Source: Thiobacillus sp. 63-78
GTDB taxonomy: Bacteria; Pseudomonadota; Gammaproteobacteria; Burkholderiales; Thiobacillaceae
Assembly: GCA_001899765.1 (NCBI GenBank)
Contig: MKWM01000011.1
Location: forward strand, 1 to 35,354
Direction of reading: 5' to 3'
DNA length: 35,354 nt
Positions 1 through 7,563 of the stretch are shown piece by piece. Positions within the stretch are counted from its first letter, which is position 1. The number at the start of each line of letters is the position of its first letter. The notes under the pieces were generated by a model. That model made no database searches. It saw only the letters and a program-made list of their open reading frames with translations, and was not told the DNA's origin. Made by a program: the position numbers and the translations under genes.

Positions 1-77
1 ATCATGTCTCCATGATCCCGATTCATCCACCTTCAGGCTCAACTCACTTTGGATTTACACCACTACCTTCAGGCTCA
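1..77. promoter_or_regulatory. Palindrome and direct repeats upstream of the HTH gene
   Basis: Positions 1-16 form a perfect inverted repeat (ATCATG-TCTC-CATGAT). A 13-bp direct repeat, ACCTTCAGGCTCA, occurs at 29-41 and 65-77, and both copies are followed by a weakly similar stretch ending in TTGGA. Repeats upstream of a small regulator could be its operators or recombinase arm sites. The function is inference only. Confidence 0.3.
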
Positions 78-224
78 TGTGTCATTGGACAAGGCTGGCG
101 GTTTGCAATGAGTGCGGACTGGCGTAGAGTGAAGCCGTCCAACACCCTGTTGGATGAGCGGGGCAACCAAGTGCGCGAACACTTGGCACCCCTAACCGCA
201 ATCGCGTTACAGGAGAACACGATC

Positions 225-668
225 ATGGCTGACGCCAATTCTACAGACCTTCCAACCCCGGAGAAATTCGCCGTTCGGCTAGAAGAGGCTCTCGTCCACT
301 GGCAGAGACTGAATCAGAGAAGCCTGAGCGCGCTGGAAAAAATCCAATTCATAGCCAAGACCGCCGGCCGCACAAACCGAACCGCGCGCGCCTGGCTGGA
401 TGGGGATCACCTACCCCACCGCAACCAGGATATTCACAAGCTCGCCGAAGCGCTGGGGGCGAGCTACGTGTGGCTGCATTTTGGGATTGGGCATAGCCCG
501 CTGTCGAGCTTCCTGATGGAAAAGCTCGCGACATTTCCGCCTGAATATGTGCCCAAGCTGACGCGGTATTTTTTGCGACTGCTGAACAATGACCCCAAGG
601 CGCTGCGCTGGGCAAAAATGCTCGACCAGGGCGAGATTGGAATGGAGCAGATTCTTGCGATGGCTTGA
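225..668 (+). CDS. XRE-like helix-turn-helix protein, probably of an integrated element
   Basis: A 147-residue protein. The frame stays open upstream to position 12, but the ATG at 225 has a clear AGGAG nine bases before it, and the upstream residues look non-coding, so I chose 225. Residues about 35-85 fit a repressor-type helix-turn-helix: a Thr/Arg-rich recognition segment (GRTNRTARAWLDGDHLP), then KLAEALGASYVWLHFG, which matches the 'LAEALGVS..WLLTG' end of XRE/Cro-CI domains. The C-terminal half has no domain I recognise. It ends just before a strong terminator and about 130 bases from the 3' end of tRNA-Arg. GC is visibly lower than in the genes to the right. I infer a phage or genomic-island regulator. 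The DNA-binding call is moderately sure; the target is unknown. Confidence 0.6.
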   Translation: MADANSTDLPTPEKFAVRLEEALVHWQRLNQRSLSALEKIQFIAKTAGRTNRTARAWLDGDHLPHRNQDIHKLAEALGASYVWLHFGIGHSPLSSFLMEKLATFPPEYVPKLTRYFLRLLNNDPKALRWAKMLDQGEIGMEQILAMA

Positions 669-688
669 TGCGCCTTCGCTCAACATTG

Positions 689-714
689 AACCAGGCCGCG
701 TGCCTGGTTTTTTG
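689..714 (+). terminator. Rho-independent terminator after the HTH gene
   Basis: AACCAGGC and GCCTGGTT form an 8-bp stem around a short loop and run into a T tract. It lies 21 bases after the HTH stop codon. Confidence 0.8.
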
Positions 715-759
715 TGGGCTATCAATCCCGGCAATCTGCTAGCCCGATGCTAGCCCGCT

Positions 760-792
760 GAAAACGAAAAGGGCCTGCATCGCTGCAAGCCC
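760..792 (-). terminator. Terminator of tRNA-Arg
   Basis: Read on the minus strand, GGGC(T)TGCA-GCGA-TGCA(G)GCCC folds into a stem followed by TTTTCGTTTT. It begins seven bases after the encoded CCA of tRNA-Arg, so it most likely ends that transcript. Confidence 0.75.
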
Positions 793-798
793 TGTATT

Positions 799-875
799 TG
801 GTGCGCCCGAAGAGATTCGAACTCCTGACCCCTTGGTTCGTAGCCAAGTACTCTATCCAGCTGAGCTACGGGCGC
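799..875 (-). tRNA. tRNA-Arg (anticodon ACG)
   Basis: A full cloverleaf can be read on the minus strand. The acceptor strands are GCGCCCG and CGGGCGC, the anticodon stem CTTGG/CCAAG encloses the loop CTACGAA (anticodon ACG), and the T arm carries TTCGAAT. The discriminator is A, and CCA is encoded at 799-801. It decodes CGN arginine codons after A34-to-inosine editing. Its 3' end faces the putative element on the left. Confidence 0.96.
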
Positions 876-882
876 TTTGAAG

Positions 883-895
883 GTTGCGCATTATA
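883..895 (-). promoter_or_regulatory. -10 promoter element of tRNA-Arg
   Basis: A perfect TATAAT lies on the minus strand at 895-890, about 15 bases before the mature tRNA 5' end, and is followed by a GC-rich discriminator (GCGC) as is usual for stringently controlled tRNA promoters. I see no good -35 box. Confidence 0.55.
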
Positions 896-914
896 CGCAA
901 TTCTGGCGGTACAG

Positions 915-931
915 GACAGATGAAATCTGTC
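915..931 (-). terminator. Small perfect hairpin between the two tRNA genes
   Basis: GACAGAT-GAA-ATCTGTC is a perfect 7-bp stem with a 3-base loop, just after the 3' end of tRNA-Ser in its direction of transcription. It has no T tract. It may be a weak terminator or a processing or stabilising structure. Confidence 0.35.
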
Positions 932-945
932 TGTCATCATCATTC

Positions 946-1039
946 TGGCGGAGACGGAGGGATTCGAACCCTCGAAGCAGGTTTAAGCCCGCTTGCTCCC
1001 TTAGCAGGGGAGTACCTTCAACCACTCGGCCACGTCTCC
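946..1039 (-). tRNA. tRNA-Ser (anticodon GCT)
   Basis: A class II tRNA read on the minus strand. The acceptor is GGAGACG/CGTCTCC, the anticodon stem CTCCC/GGGAG encloses loop CTGCTAA (anticodon GCT), a long variable arm (GCAAGCGGGCTTAAACCTGC) is typical of serine tRNA, and the T arm contains GGTTCGAATCC. The discriminator is G, with CCA encoded at 946-948. It reads AGC/AGU serine codons. Confidence 0.96.
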
Positions 1040-1042
1040 GAA

Positions 1043-1073
1043 CCGCCGCGCATTGTAGCGGAATGCGTGGCGG
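1043..1073 (-). promoter_or_regulatory. tRNA-Ser promoter region within an inverted repeat
   Basis: A TACAAT -10 box lies on the minus strand at 1057-1052, followed by a GC-rich discriminator (GCGCGGC), which suits a tRNA promoter. The box overlaps a near-perfect 12-bp inverted repeat (1043-1054 and 1062-1073) between the lysC stop and the tRNA. In lysC RNA the repeat would form a hairpin with one mismatch, so it may also limit readthrough from lysC. No -35 box is convincing. Confidence 0.4.
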
Positions 1074-1082
1074 AGCGCCACC

Positions 1083-2312
1083 TTACGCTGTCGCCTGGTC
1101 GAGTTCGAACGCCTGATGCAGCGCACGCACCGCGAGTTCCAGGTATTTGTCCTCGACCACGACGGATATCTTGATTTCGGAGGTGGAAATCATTTTCAGG
1201 TTGATGTTTTCCCTGGACAGGGTCTCGAACATCTTGCGTGCGATGCCCACATGCGAGCGCATGCCGACGCCAACAATCGATACCTTGGCGATCTTGTCGT
1301 CGCCGGTCACTTCGCGTGCGTCGATGGTCACGGCTGTGGCCTTGACGATATCCATGGCCTTGGCGAAATCGTTGCGGTGCACGGTGAAGGTGAAGTCGGT
1401 GGTATTCGCGTGACCGATGTTCTGCACGATCATGTCGACGTCGATATTGGCGTCGGCGACCGGACCGAGAATCTTGTAGGCGATGCCGGGGTGGTCGGGT
1501 ACGCCGACCACGGTAATTTTGGCTTCGTCGCGGCTGAACGCGATGCCGGAGATGATGGCCTGTTCCATGTTGTCGTTTTCCTCGAAGGTGATGAGGGTGC
1601 CGTCGCCTTCGTCCTGAAAGCTGGACAGCACGCGGAGTTTGACTTTGTATTTGCCGGCGAATTCGACCGCGCGGATCTGCAGCACCTTGGAGCCGAGGCT
1701 CGCCATTTCGAGCATTTCCTCGAAGGTGATGGTCTTCAGCCGGCGTGCTTCGGGGACGATACGCGGGTCGGTCGTGTAGACACCGTCAACGTCGGTATAG
1801 ATCTGGCACTCGTCGGCCTTCAGCGCCGCGGCCAGCGCCACGCCGGTGGTGTCGGAACCGCCACGGCCCAGCGTGGTGATGTTGCCCTGCTCGTCGACGC
1901 CCTGGAAGCCGGCGACCACGACCACATGGCCGGAATCGAGGTCGCGCCGCATGTTGGCCTCATCGATGCTGAGGATGCGCGCCTTGGTATGGGCGTTGTC
2001 GGTGAGGATGCGCACCTGCGCGCCGGTGTAGCTCCGGGCCTTCAGGCCCAGGTCCTTCAGCGCCATCGCCAGGAGCGCAATGGTGACCTGCTCGCCGGTG
2101 GACACCAGCATGTCGAGTTCGCGCGGGTCGGGCCGGGCCTGGATGTCTTTCGCCAGCGCGATCAGGCGGTTGGTCTCGCCCGACATGGCGGAAAGCACGA
2201 CCACCACCTGATGGCCGAGCATTTTGAATTTGGCGACGCGTTCTGCCACGGCACGAATGCGTTCGACGTTGGCAACCGAGGTGCCGCCGTATTTTTGTAC
2301 GATGAGGGCCAT
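1083..2312 (-). CDS. lysC: Aspartate kinase, monofunctional LysC type
   Basis: A 409-residue protein that phosphorylates L-aspartate with ATP, the first step toward lysine, threonine, methionine and diaminopimelate. The N-terminus has the kinase signature VQKYGGTS. The amino acid kinase fold runs to about residue 235, with the [13 protein letters not shown] and [13 protein letters not shown] segments expected of aspartokinases. Two ACT domains follow (about 265-335 and 345-405; e.g. [20 protein letters not shown] and [16 protein letters not shown]) and normally bind lysine and threonine for feedback inhibition. The length is normal for single-function bacterial enzymes. The ATG at 2312 has no obvious Shine-Dalgarno. 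Two tRNA genes lie downstream on the same strand. The identification is secure. Confidence 0.96.
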   Translation of the reverse strand: MALIVQKYGGTSVANVERIRAVAERVAKFKMLGHQVVVVLSAMSGETNRLIALAKDIQARPDPRELDMLVSTGEQVTIALLAMALKDLGLKARSYTGAQVRILTDNAHTKARILSIDEANMRRDLDSGHVVVVAGFQGVDEQGNITTLGRGGSDTTGVALAAALKADECQIYTDVDGVYTTDPRIVPEARRLKTITFEEMLEMASLGSKVLQIRAVEFAGKYKVKLRVLSSFQDEGDGTLITFEENDNMEQAIISGIAFSRDEAKITVVGVPDHPGIAYKILGPVADANIDVDMIVQNIGHANTTDFTFTVHRNDFAKAMDIVKATAVTIDAREVTGDDKIAKVSIVGVGMRSHVGIARKMFETLSRENINLKMISTSEIKISVVVEDKYLELAVRALHQAFELDQATA

Positions 2313-2359
2313 GTTGGGGCGAGGGGTCGTGGGCTGGGCAAAGGCGGGATTTTAATGGA

Positions 2360-3658
2360 TTACCGCGTAAACAGGGCAATCGACTCTACATGTGCGGTAT
2401 GCGGGAACATATTGGCCACTCCGGCGGCGGCGAGGCGATAACCCTTGACATGACACAATACCTCGGTGTCGCGCGCCAGGGTGGCAGGGTCGCATGAAAC
2501 ATAGACGATGCGATGCGGGGCGCCGCTGTCGGGCAGGGATTTGACGACTTCGATCGCGCCGCTTCTGGGTGGATCGATCAGCAGCTTGTCGAAATGTCCC
2601 AGTGCGCCGAATTTTTCAGGCGTCATGTCGAACAGATTGTCGACTTCGAAGCGGGCATTGGGCAGATCGTTATGCAGCGCGTTCGCGCGTGCGCGGGCGA
2701 CCAGTTCCGTGCTGCCTTCGATGCCGATCACCTCGGCGCCGCTGCGGGCGATGGGCAGGGTGAAGTTGCCCAAGCCGCAGAACAGGTCGGCAATGCGTTC
2801 GCCTGGCTGGGGCGCGAGCAGGCGCAGTGCCCGGCTCACCAGCGCACGGTTGATCGCGACATTGACCTGGGTGAAATCGGTCGGCCGGAACGGCATGACG
2901 AGGCCGAATTCGGGCAGGCTGTAGCTGAGTTCGGGCGCGAAGCGGGGCCAGAACGGGCGCACGGTATCGGGTCCTTTGGCCTGCGCCCAGATCTGGATGT
3001 GATGCCGCTCGGCAAAGGTGCGTACCCTGGCGGCATCCTCGTCGGTCCAGGGGGAAAGCAGGCGGAACACCAGTACGGTGACATGCTCGCCGACGGCCAC
3101 CTCGATCTGCGGGATGCGGGAGGCATTCGACAGTTCGCCGATCAGGGCGCGCAGCGGCTGGATCAGCGCCGAGACATCGGGTGTGAGCACCTCGCAGCTC
3201 GCCATGTCGGTGATGTAGCTGGAACGTTTTTCGCGGAAGCCAACCAGCCCCCCGCCTTTCTTGTCGACCCAGCGCGCGGACAGCCGTGCACGGGTGCGGT
3301 AACCCCAGCTCGGTCCGTGCAGGGCGGATAGCATCACATCGGGTCTGACCTTGCCGATACGGGCAAGGTTGTCTTCCAGTACGCGTTGTTTGGCGGCCAC
3401 CTGGGCACTGGCTTCCAGATGCTGCATCGAGCAGCCGCCGCAGTGGCCGAAATAGCGGCAGCGCGGCTCGGTGCGCTGGGCGCTGGCGTCGAGGATGGCG
3501 ACCGCGTTGGCCGAATTGTATTTGGCATGTTTGCGGTAGACCGCGATTTCCGCGCGTTCGCCCGCCAGGGCGCCGTCGACGAAGGTGACCTTGCCGTCGA
3601 TGCGCGCGACGCCGTGGCCCTCGTGGTCGAGGGAGAGAATGTCTACGATGGGGTTCAT
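2360..3658 (-). CDS. rlmD: 23S rRNA (uracil-1939-C5)-methyltransferase RlmD
   Basis: A 432-residue SAM-dependent methyltransferase that makes m5U1939 in 23S rRNA (formerly RumA). It starts with a TRAM RNA-binding domain ([21 protein letters not shown]). The iron-sulfur ligands appear as Cys67, Cys73, Cys76 ([11 protein letters not shown]) and Cys155. The Rossmann part has the SAM loop [12 protein letters not shown] (about 291-302), the IDPPRSG motif, and the nucleophile Cys389 in [12 protein letters not shown]. All key residues of RlmD are present, including the cluster that separates it from TrmA. It stands 47 bases upstream of lysC on the same strand, so the two may be cotranscribed. Confidence 0.95.
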   Translation of the reverse strand: MNPIVDILSLDHEGHGVARIDGKVTFVDGALAGERAEIAVYRKHAKYNSANAVAILDASAQRTEPRCRYFGHCGGCSMQHLEASAQVAAKQRVLEDNLARIGKVRPDVMLSALHGPSWGYRTRARLSARWVDKKGGGLVGFREKRSSYITDMASCEVLTPDVSALIQPLRALIGELSNASRIPQIEVAVGEHVTVLVFRLLSPWTDEDAARVRTFAERHHIQIWAQAKGPDTVRPFWPRFAPELSYSLPEFGLVMPFRPTDFTQVNVAINRALVSRALRLLAPQPGERIADLFCGLGNFTLPIARSGAEVIGIEGSTELVARARANALHNDLPNARFEVDNLFDMTPEKFGALGHFDKLLIDPPRSGAIEVVKSLPDSGAPHRIVYVSCDPATLARDTEVLCHVKGYRLAAAGVANMFPHTAHVESIALFTR

Positions 3659-3673
3659 GGTTTCAATGCGTTA

Positions 3674-3754
3674 ACCACAGAGGCACAGAGACACAGAGAA
3701 AAGCGCAAGAAAATTCCCGAACCGTTCATCGCTGTTACTCTGTGCCTCTGTGGT
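3674..3754. repeat. Long inverted repeat, REP-like dispersed palindrome
   Basis: ACCACAGAGGCACAGAG at 3674-3690 is repeated perfectly in reverse complement at 3738-3754 (17-bp arms, 47-base spacer). The left arm continues with a second ACACAGAG. It fills most of the gap between rlmD and the exonuclease gene. Sequences of this CACAGAG-rich type are, to my knowledge, common intergenic palindromes in environmental bacteria. No coding capacity is evident. Transcribed, it could form a long stem. Confidence 0.75.
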
Positions 3755-3762
3755 GAAAAGGT

Positions 3763-4539
3763 TTATCCCCAGGCCGCCAGAAACTCCTGCCAGTGCGCCG
3801 CCGTGTGCGCGCTGACAGTACTGCGGGCGAGTTCGATTTCGCTGGCATACGCCGACTCACTTAAGGTGCCGCGCATTTTCTGGAAACGCAGGTAAACCAG
3901 CCAGGTGTTCATGACGTCGGTTTCGCAGTAATGACGGATGGCCTCGATCTTGCCGTTCTGGAAAGCATCCAGCACTTTCGAGCCGTCCATTCCGAGTTTG
4001 CCGGGAAAGCCGCACAGTTTGGCCATCTGGTCGAGCGGGGCGTTGGCGCGCGGCTGGTACATCGCCAGGACGTCCATCAGGTCCAGGTGGCGGGTGTGAT
4101 AGCGCCCCAGGTAGCTGTTCCACTTGAACTCCTTGTCGTCGTCTCCCCAGTCCCAGTAGCGTGCCGCGGCCACCCCATGGATCAAGGCCCGGTAATGCAG
4201 GACCGGCAGATCGAAACCGCCACCGTTCCACGAGACCAGCTGGGGGGTATAGCGTTCGATGCCGTCATAGAAGCGCTGGATCAATTCCGCCTCGCTGCTG
4301 TCCGGCTCGCCGAGCGACCACACCTTGAGCTGGTCGCTGCTCCGGAGCACACAGGAAATGGCGACGATGCGGTGCAGGTGATGCGGCATGAATTCGCTGC
4401 CGGTTTTCTGGCGGCGGGCGAGCAGCGTCATTTCGACGAGCTCGTTCTGGGTCAGCGACGCCTCGTCCAGGTTGTGGACGGCGGCGAACCCGGCGAGATC
4501 GGGAATCGTTTCAATATCAAAAACAAGGGTGGGATGCAT
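3763..4539 (-). CDS. Predicted 3'-5' exonuclease related to the PolB exonuclease domain
   Basis: A 258-residue DEDDy-type exonuclease, standalone rather than fused to a polymerase. The ExoI motif is FDIETIPD (Asp8, Glu10), ExoII is VSWNGGGFDLPVL (Asp110), and ExoIII is YCETD (Tyr204, Asp208). These provide the two-metal site that removes 3' nucleotides. The family is the uncharacterised 'predicted 3'-5' exonuclease related to PolB'. The frame is open to 4671, but homologous proteins start close to the FDIET motif, so I use the ATG at 4539; the Shine-Dalgarno there is poor and the ATG at 4566 is an alternative. The cellular role (repair or RNA processing) is unknown. Confidence 0.88.
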   Translation of the reverse strand: MHPTLVFDIETIPDLAGFAAVHNLDEASLTQNELVEMTLLARRQKTGSEFMPHHLHRIVAISCVLRSSDQLKVWSLGEPDSSEAELIQRFYDGIERYTPQLVSWNGGGFDLPVLHYRALIHGVAAARYWDWGDDDKEFKWNSYLGRYHTRHLDLMDVLAMYQPRANAPLDQMAKLCGFPGKLGMDGSKVLDAFQNGKIEAIRHYCETDVMNTWLVYLRFQKMRGTLSESAYASEIELARSTVSAHTAAHWQEFLAAWG

Positions 4540-4722
4540 GGCGGCGGCGGCGGACAAAACCGCCATTTTATGCCAACTCAAAATCAAAACCCGTCTGACC
4601 GCGTTGACCCTGCCCGCGAGCGGCCGCAAGACGCCAAAGGGCCAAGGACCACGCTTCGTCGTATGACGCATGGCCGGTTGCCCGGTTGGGCGTTATTTTC
4701 CGTTCAAGCCGGAATATGGCTG

Positions 4723-6015
4723 TCAATGCAGGGCGGCATCGAGTTCCGATGCGGCGATCAGGGCATCCAGATAGGCTACCGAGATCTGGTGCAGGGGAAT
4801 GTCCAGTTGCTGTGAGTAGGTGGCCAGGGTCTCGGCGTCGTTGTTTTCGCAGGCATGGGCCAACTGCAACATGGCGCTCCCGGGCGAGGGATGTGCGCTC
4901 AGGGCGCGCGCGCTGGTTGCCGACAGGCCCAGTTTGCGTATGAGCACTTCCAGTGGCAACGACAGGGCGTGGGTGGCGGTCGAAAGCAGGCCGATTTCGA
5001 ATGCGGCGGCCGCACTTTTGGCCGGGCCGCCCAAGCGGGTGATCTTTCCCATGAACAGCGCCCGTGTCAGCGCGGTGATGGCATGGCGGCGCGAGGCCTC
5101 GGTCGGCAGCCTGCCTGCCAACGCCAGCAGGGCTGCCACACGGCTGGCACGTTGCGGCCCCAGCATGATCAGCGCGTGCGCCGTCGATTCGGCAGGACGG
5201 CTCAAACCGCCGGCCCGGGAGTTGGCAATGGCGAGCAGGCGAGGCGCCAGGCCGGGATTCAGGCGGAAGAACTGCACCAGGGTTTCAACCGATTCGCGCA
5301 GGGCGATGGCCAGCAGATCCAGCTGGATAGCCTGTTCGTGGCTGAGTCCGGCCGGCTGGGCGTCGCCGGAAAAAAAGCCACTCCGGAACCAGGTGCTCGC
5401 GGGCCAGCGGGTCCGGGCGTGAGCATGCCGCACGCCGTCCACGACCAGACGCGCCGCAACGGCCGGCGGCGGATCATCGACATGGCAGGCCAGGTAGCGC
5501 CAGGCAGACATGCTCTCATGTACGACCGCGTCTTTGGGGTTGAGCGTGGGACACAGCATCAGTCCCGCATCCTGCAGGGCCAGTGCGCGTGCCAGATGTT
5601 GCTCGCTGTCCAGGGCGACACACCAGACCAACCTGCGGTGATTGAGCTGCTGCGGCACTTCGCTGAACAGCATGCCCGTGCTGATCCGCACCAGCAAAGG
5701 CAGTTTGTCGGCCAGACCATCCTGTGTCAGGGAATACAGGCCGGTCAGCAGCATGTCCTCTTCCATTTGCCGGAGTTCGGGCGGTGCATCGGCCGCGGCG
5801 GCCCGGCCGCGCAGCACCAGTTGGTGCGCAACCAGACCGGCGGCGGCATCGAACAGTGGATCGAACGACAGGAAACGTGCCCGCAGGATGTCCTCTCGAA
5901 CCGGATCGCCGCGGGCGATGCCGAGCATCTGCGTCACGACTACCGGCTGTTCGGATTCGCTGGTATTGATGCCGCCGCCGACGATGCGTGACAGGGAAGG
6001 GTCGTCTGAAGTCAT
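4723..6015 (-). CDS. HDOD-domain signalling protein with degenerate EAL-like N-terminus
   Basis: A 430-residue protein. Residues about 20-200 resemble a worn-down EAL domain: the usual 'GYELL.R' is here VAHQLVLRG, so the catalytic Glu is absent, and the domain closes with a FFSG segment like the 'QGyfFsrP' end of EAL domains. Residues about 205-400 fit an HDOD domain (VETLVQFFRLNPGLAPRLLAIANS), including the 'R.I.HA...LG..R' segment as STAHALIMLGPQRASRVAAL. HDOD proteins of this YuxH-like architecture act in signalling scaffolds, not as enzymes. The frame also has a TTG at 6024; I prefer the ATG at 6015. It has its own transcription unit. The architecture is fairly sure, the role is not. Confidence 0.75.
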   Translation of the reverse strand: MTSDDPSLSRIVGGGINTSESEQPVVVTQMLGIARGDPVREDILRARFLSFDPLFDAAAGLVAHQLVLRGRAAAADAPPELRQMEEDMLLTGLYSLTQDGLADKLPLLVRISTGMLFSEVPQQLNHRRLVWCVALDSEQHLARALALQDAGLMLCPTLNPKDAVVHESMSAWRYLACHVDDPPPAVAARLVVDGVRHAHARTRWPASTWFRSGFFSGDAQPAGLSHEQAIQLDLLAIALRESVETLVQFFRLNPGLAPRLLAIANSRAGGLSRPAESTAHALIMLGPQRASRVAALLALAGRLPTEASRRHAITALTRALFMGKITRLGGPAKSAAAAFEIGLLSTATHALSLPLEVLIRKLGLSATSARALSAHPSPGSAMLQLAHACENNDAETLATYSQQLDIPLHQISVAYLDALIAASELDAALH

Positions 6016-6107
6016 GTCGTTCAATACGGGATCGGTCCATTCATTCTAGCGCCGGGAAGCATTTTTTCGCGTGCTTCGGTCATCATGGATATAGTCTGGA
6101 AAATCTT

Positions 6108-6114
6108 GAAGGAG
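6108..6114 (+). promoter_or_regulatory. Ribosome binding site deciding the DUF4139 start
   Basis: GAAGGAG lies six bases before the ATG at 6121 and separates this start from the in-frame ATG at 6085. Confidence 0.75.
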
Positions 6115-6120
6115 CCCCGC

Positions 6121-7563
6121 ATGACGAAGAAGACGCTGTTCACCCTGATGATCGCCGGGCTGATGACTGCCGCCCAGGCCGGCTGGGCCAGCGGCCGCGA
6201 TGAGGTCGTCAGCACCGCATCCGACCAGTCAGGCGTGGCGGTCACGATCTACAACGACAACCTGGCGCTGGTGAAGGATACGCGGCGGGTCCGGCTGGAG
6301 CGCGACTTCAATCAGCTGGCGTGGCGCGAGGTGTCGGCGCAGATGCGCCCGGAAACTGCGCAGTTGCGCAATCTGTCGAATCCCGCCGGATTCCGGCTGC
6401 AGGAACAGAATTTCGATTTCGATCTGCTGACCCCACAAAAGCTGCTCGAAAAATATGTCGGACGCGAGGTCAGCGTCATCCGCATGCATGCGGGCACCGA
6501 CGTGGAAACCCGCGAAACCGCCACCGTCCTGTCGACCAACAACGGCGTGGTGCTCAAGTTTGCCGACGGCCGCATCGAAACCGGCGTACCGGGGCGGCTG
6601 GCGTTTCCCGGCGTGCCCGACACCCTGCGCGATACGCCCACCCTGGTCATTTCTCTGCTCAACCCGGTCGCGGGCGGGCAGAACCTGGAGCTGTCCTACC
6701 TGACCGGTGGCCTGTCATGGCGTGCCGACTATGTGGCCGAGCTGAACGCGGATGACAACCGGCTTGATCTGAATGGCTGGGTGACGCTGACCAACCAGAG
6801 CGGCGCGGTCTATCGGAATGCCAGACTGCAACTGGTGGCGGGCGACCTCAACCGGGTGCGCGAGGCGCAGCCGGTGCCGCGCGCGACGATGGCCATGGCG
6901 AAAGCGGCCGATGCCGCCGACATGCAGCAGGAATCACTGTTTGAATACCATCTCTACACGCTGCAGCGTCCCACCACGCTGGCGGAGAACCAGACCAAGC
7001 AGGTTGCACTGATGGCGGCGAGCCGGGTGCCGGTGAGAAAGGAATTCCTGCTCGAAGGGGCGAATTACTACTACTCGGGGCAGGTCGGAGAAATCGGCCA
7101 GAAGATCAAGGTCGGCGTGTTCGTCGAATTCGACAACAAGGGTGAAGGCCTTGGCGTGCCCTTGCCCAAGGGCGTGATCCGCGTCTACAAGCAAGACGGG
7201 CAAGGCAATGCACAATTCGTCGGCGAGGATCGCATCGATCATACGCCGAAGAACGAGACCGTACGCCTGAAGCTGGGCGAAGCGTTCGACGTGACCGCGG
7301 ACAGGAAACAGACCGTCTTCCAGAAGCTGGCGGGCAGCGGCCGCTTCAACTATGTATTCGAATCGGCCTATGAAATCGCGCTGAAAAACGCCAAGCCGGA
7401 GGCGGTGACCGTCACCGTGCGCGAGCCGATGCCGGGCGACTGGACGATGGTGAACGAATCGCAGCCGCACACCAAAGCGGCATCCGGTACCGCGGAGTGG
7501 AAAGTCAAGGTGCCCGCGGAAGGTGCGACGACCTTGACCTACCGCGTGCGCGTTAAGTACTGA
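6121..7563 (+). CDS. Exported DUF4139 domain protein
   Basis: A 480-residue protein with a Sec signal peptide (MTKKTLFTLMIAGLMTAAQA, cleavage near residue 20-23), starting at an ATG preceded by GAAGGAG. An earlier in-frame ATG at 6085 lacks both features. The rest is beta-rich and matches the DUF4139 pattern: VTIYNDNLALVKDTR near the start, then LSYLTGGLSWRADYVAELN and a C-terminal VTVTVREPMPGDWTM. The family has no settled function; the mature protein should be periplasmic or surface exposed. It ends 11 bases inside the 3' end of the convergent pgi gene. It stands alone on its strand, so no pathway can be inferred. Confidence 0.8.
   Translation: MTKKTLFTLMIAGLMTAAQAGWASGRDEVVSTASDQSGVAVTIYNDNLALVKDTRRVRLERDFNQLAWREVSAQMRPETAQLRNLSNPAGFRLQEQNFDFDLLTPQKLLEKYVGREVSVIRMHAGTDVETRETATVLSTNNGVVLKFADGRIETGVPGRLAFPGVPDTLRDTPTLVISLLNPVAGGQNLELSYLTGGLSWRADYVAELNADDNRLDLNGWVTLTNQSGAVYRNARLQLVAGDLNRVREAQPVPRATMAMAKAADAADMQQESLFEYHLYTLQRPTTLAENQTKQVALMAASRVPVRKEFLLEGANYYYSGQVGEIGQKIKVGVFVEFDNKGEGLGVPLPKGVIRVYKQDGQGNAQFVGEDRIDHTPKNETVRLKLGEAFDVTADRKQTVFQKLAGSGRFNYVFESAYEIALKNAKPEAVTVTVREPMPGDWTMVNESQPHTKAASGTAEWKVKVPAEGATTLTYRVRVKY

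Noticed and set aside
1116-2441. 441-codon plus-strand open frame opposite lysC and the end of rlmD
   Set aside because: It mirrors the codon pattern of lysC, is rich in His, Gly, Asp and Val as antisense frames of high-GC genes are, and matches no protein family.
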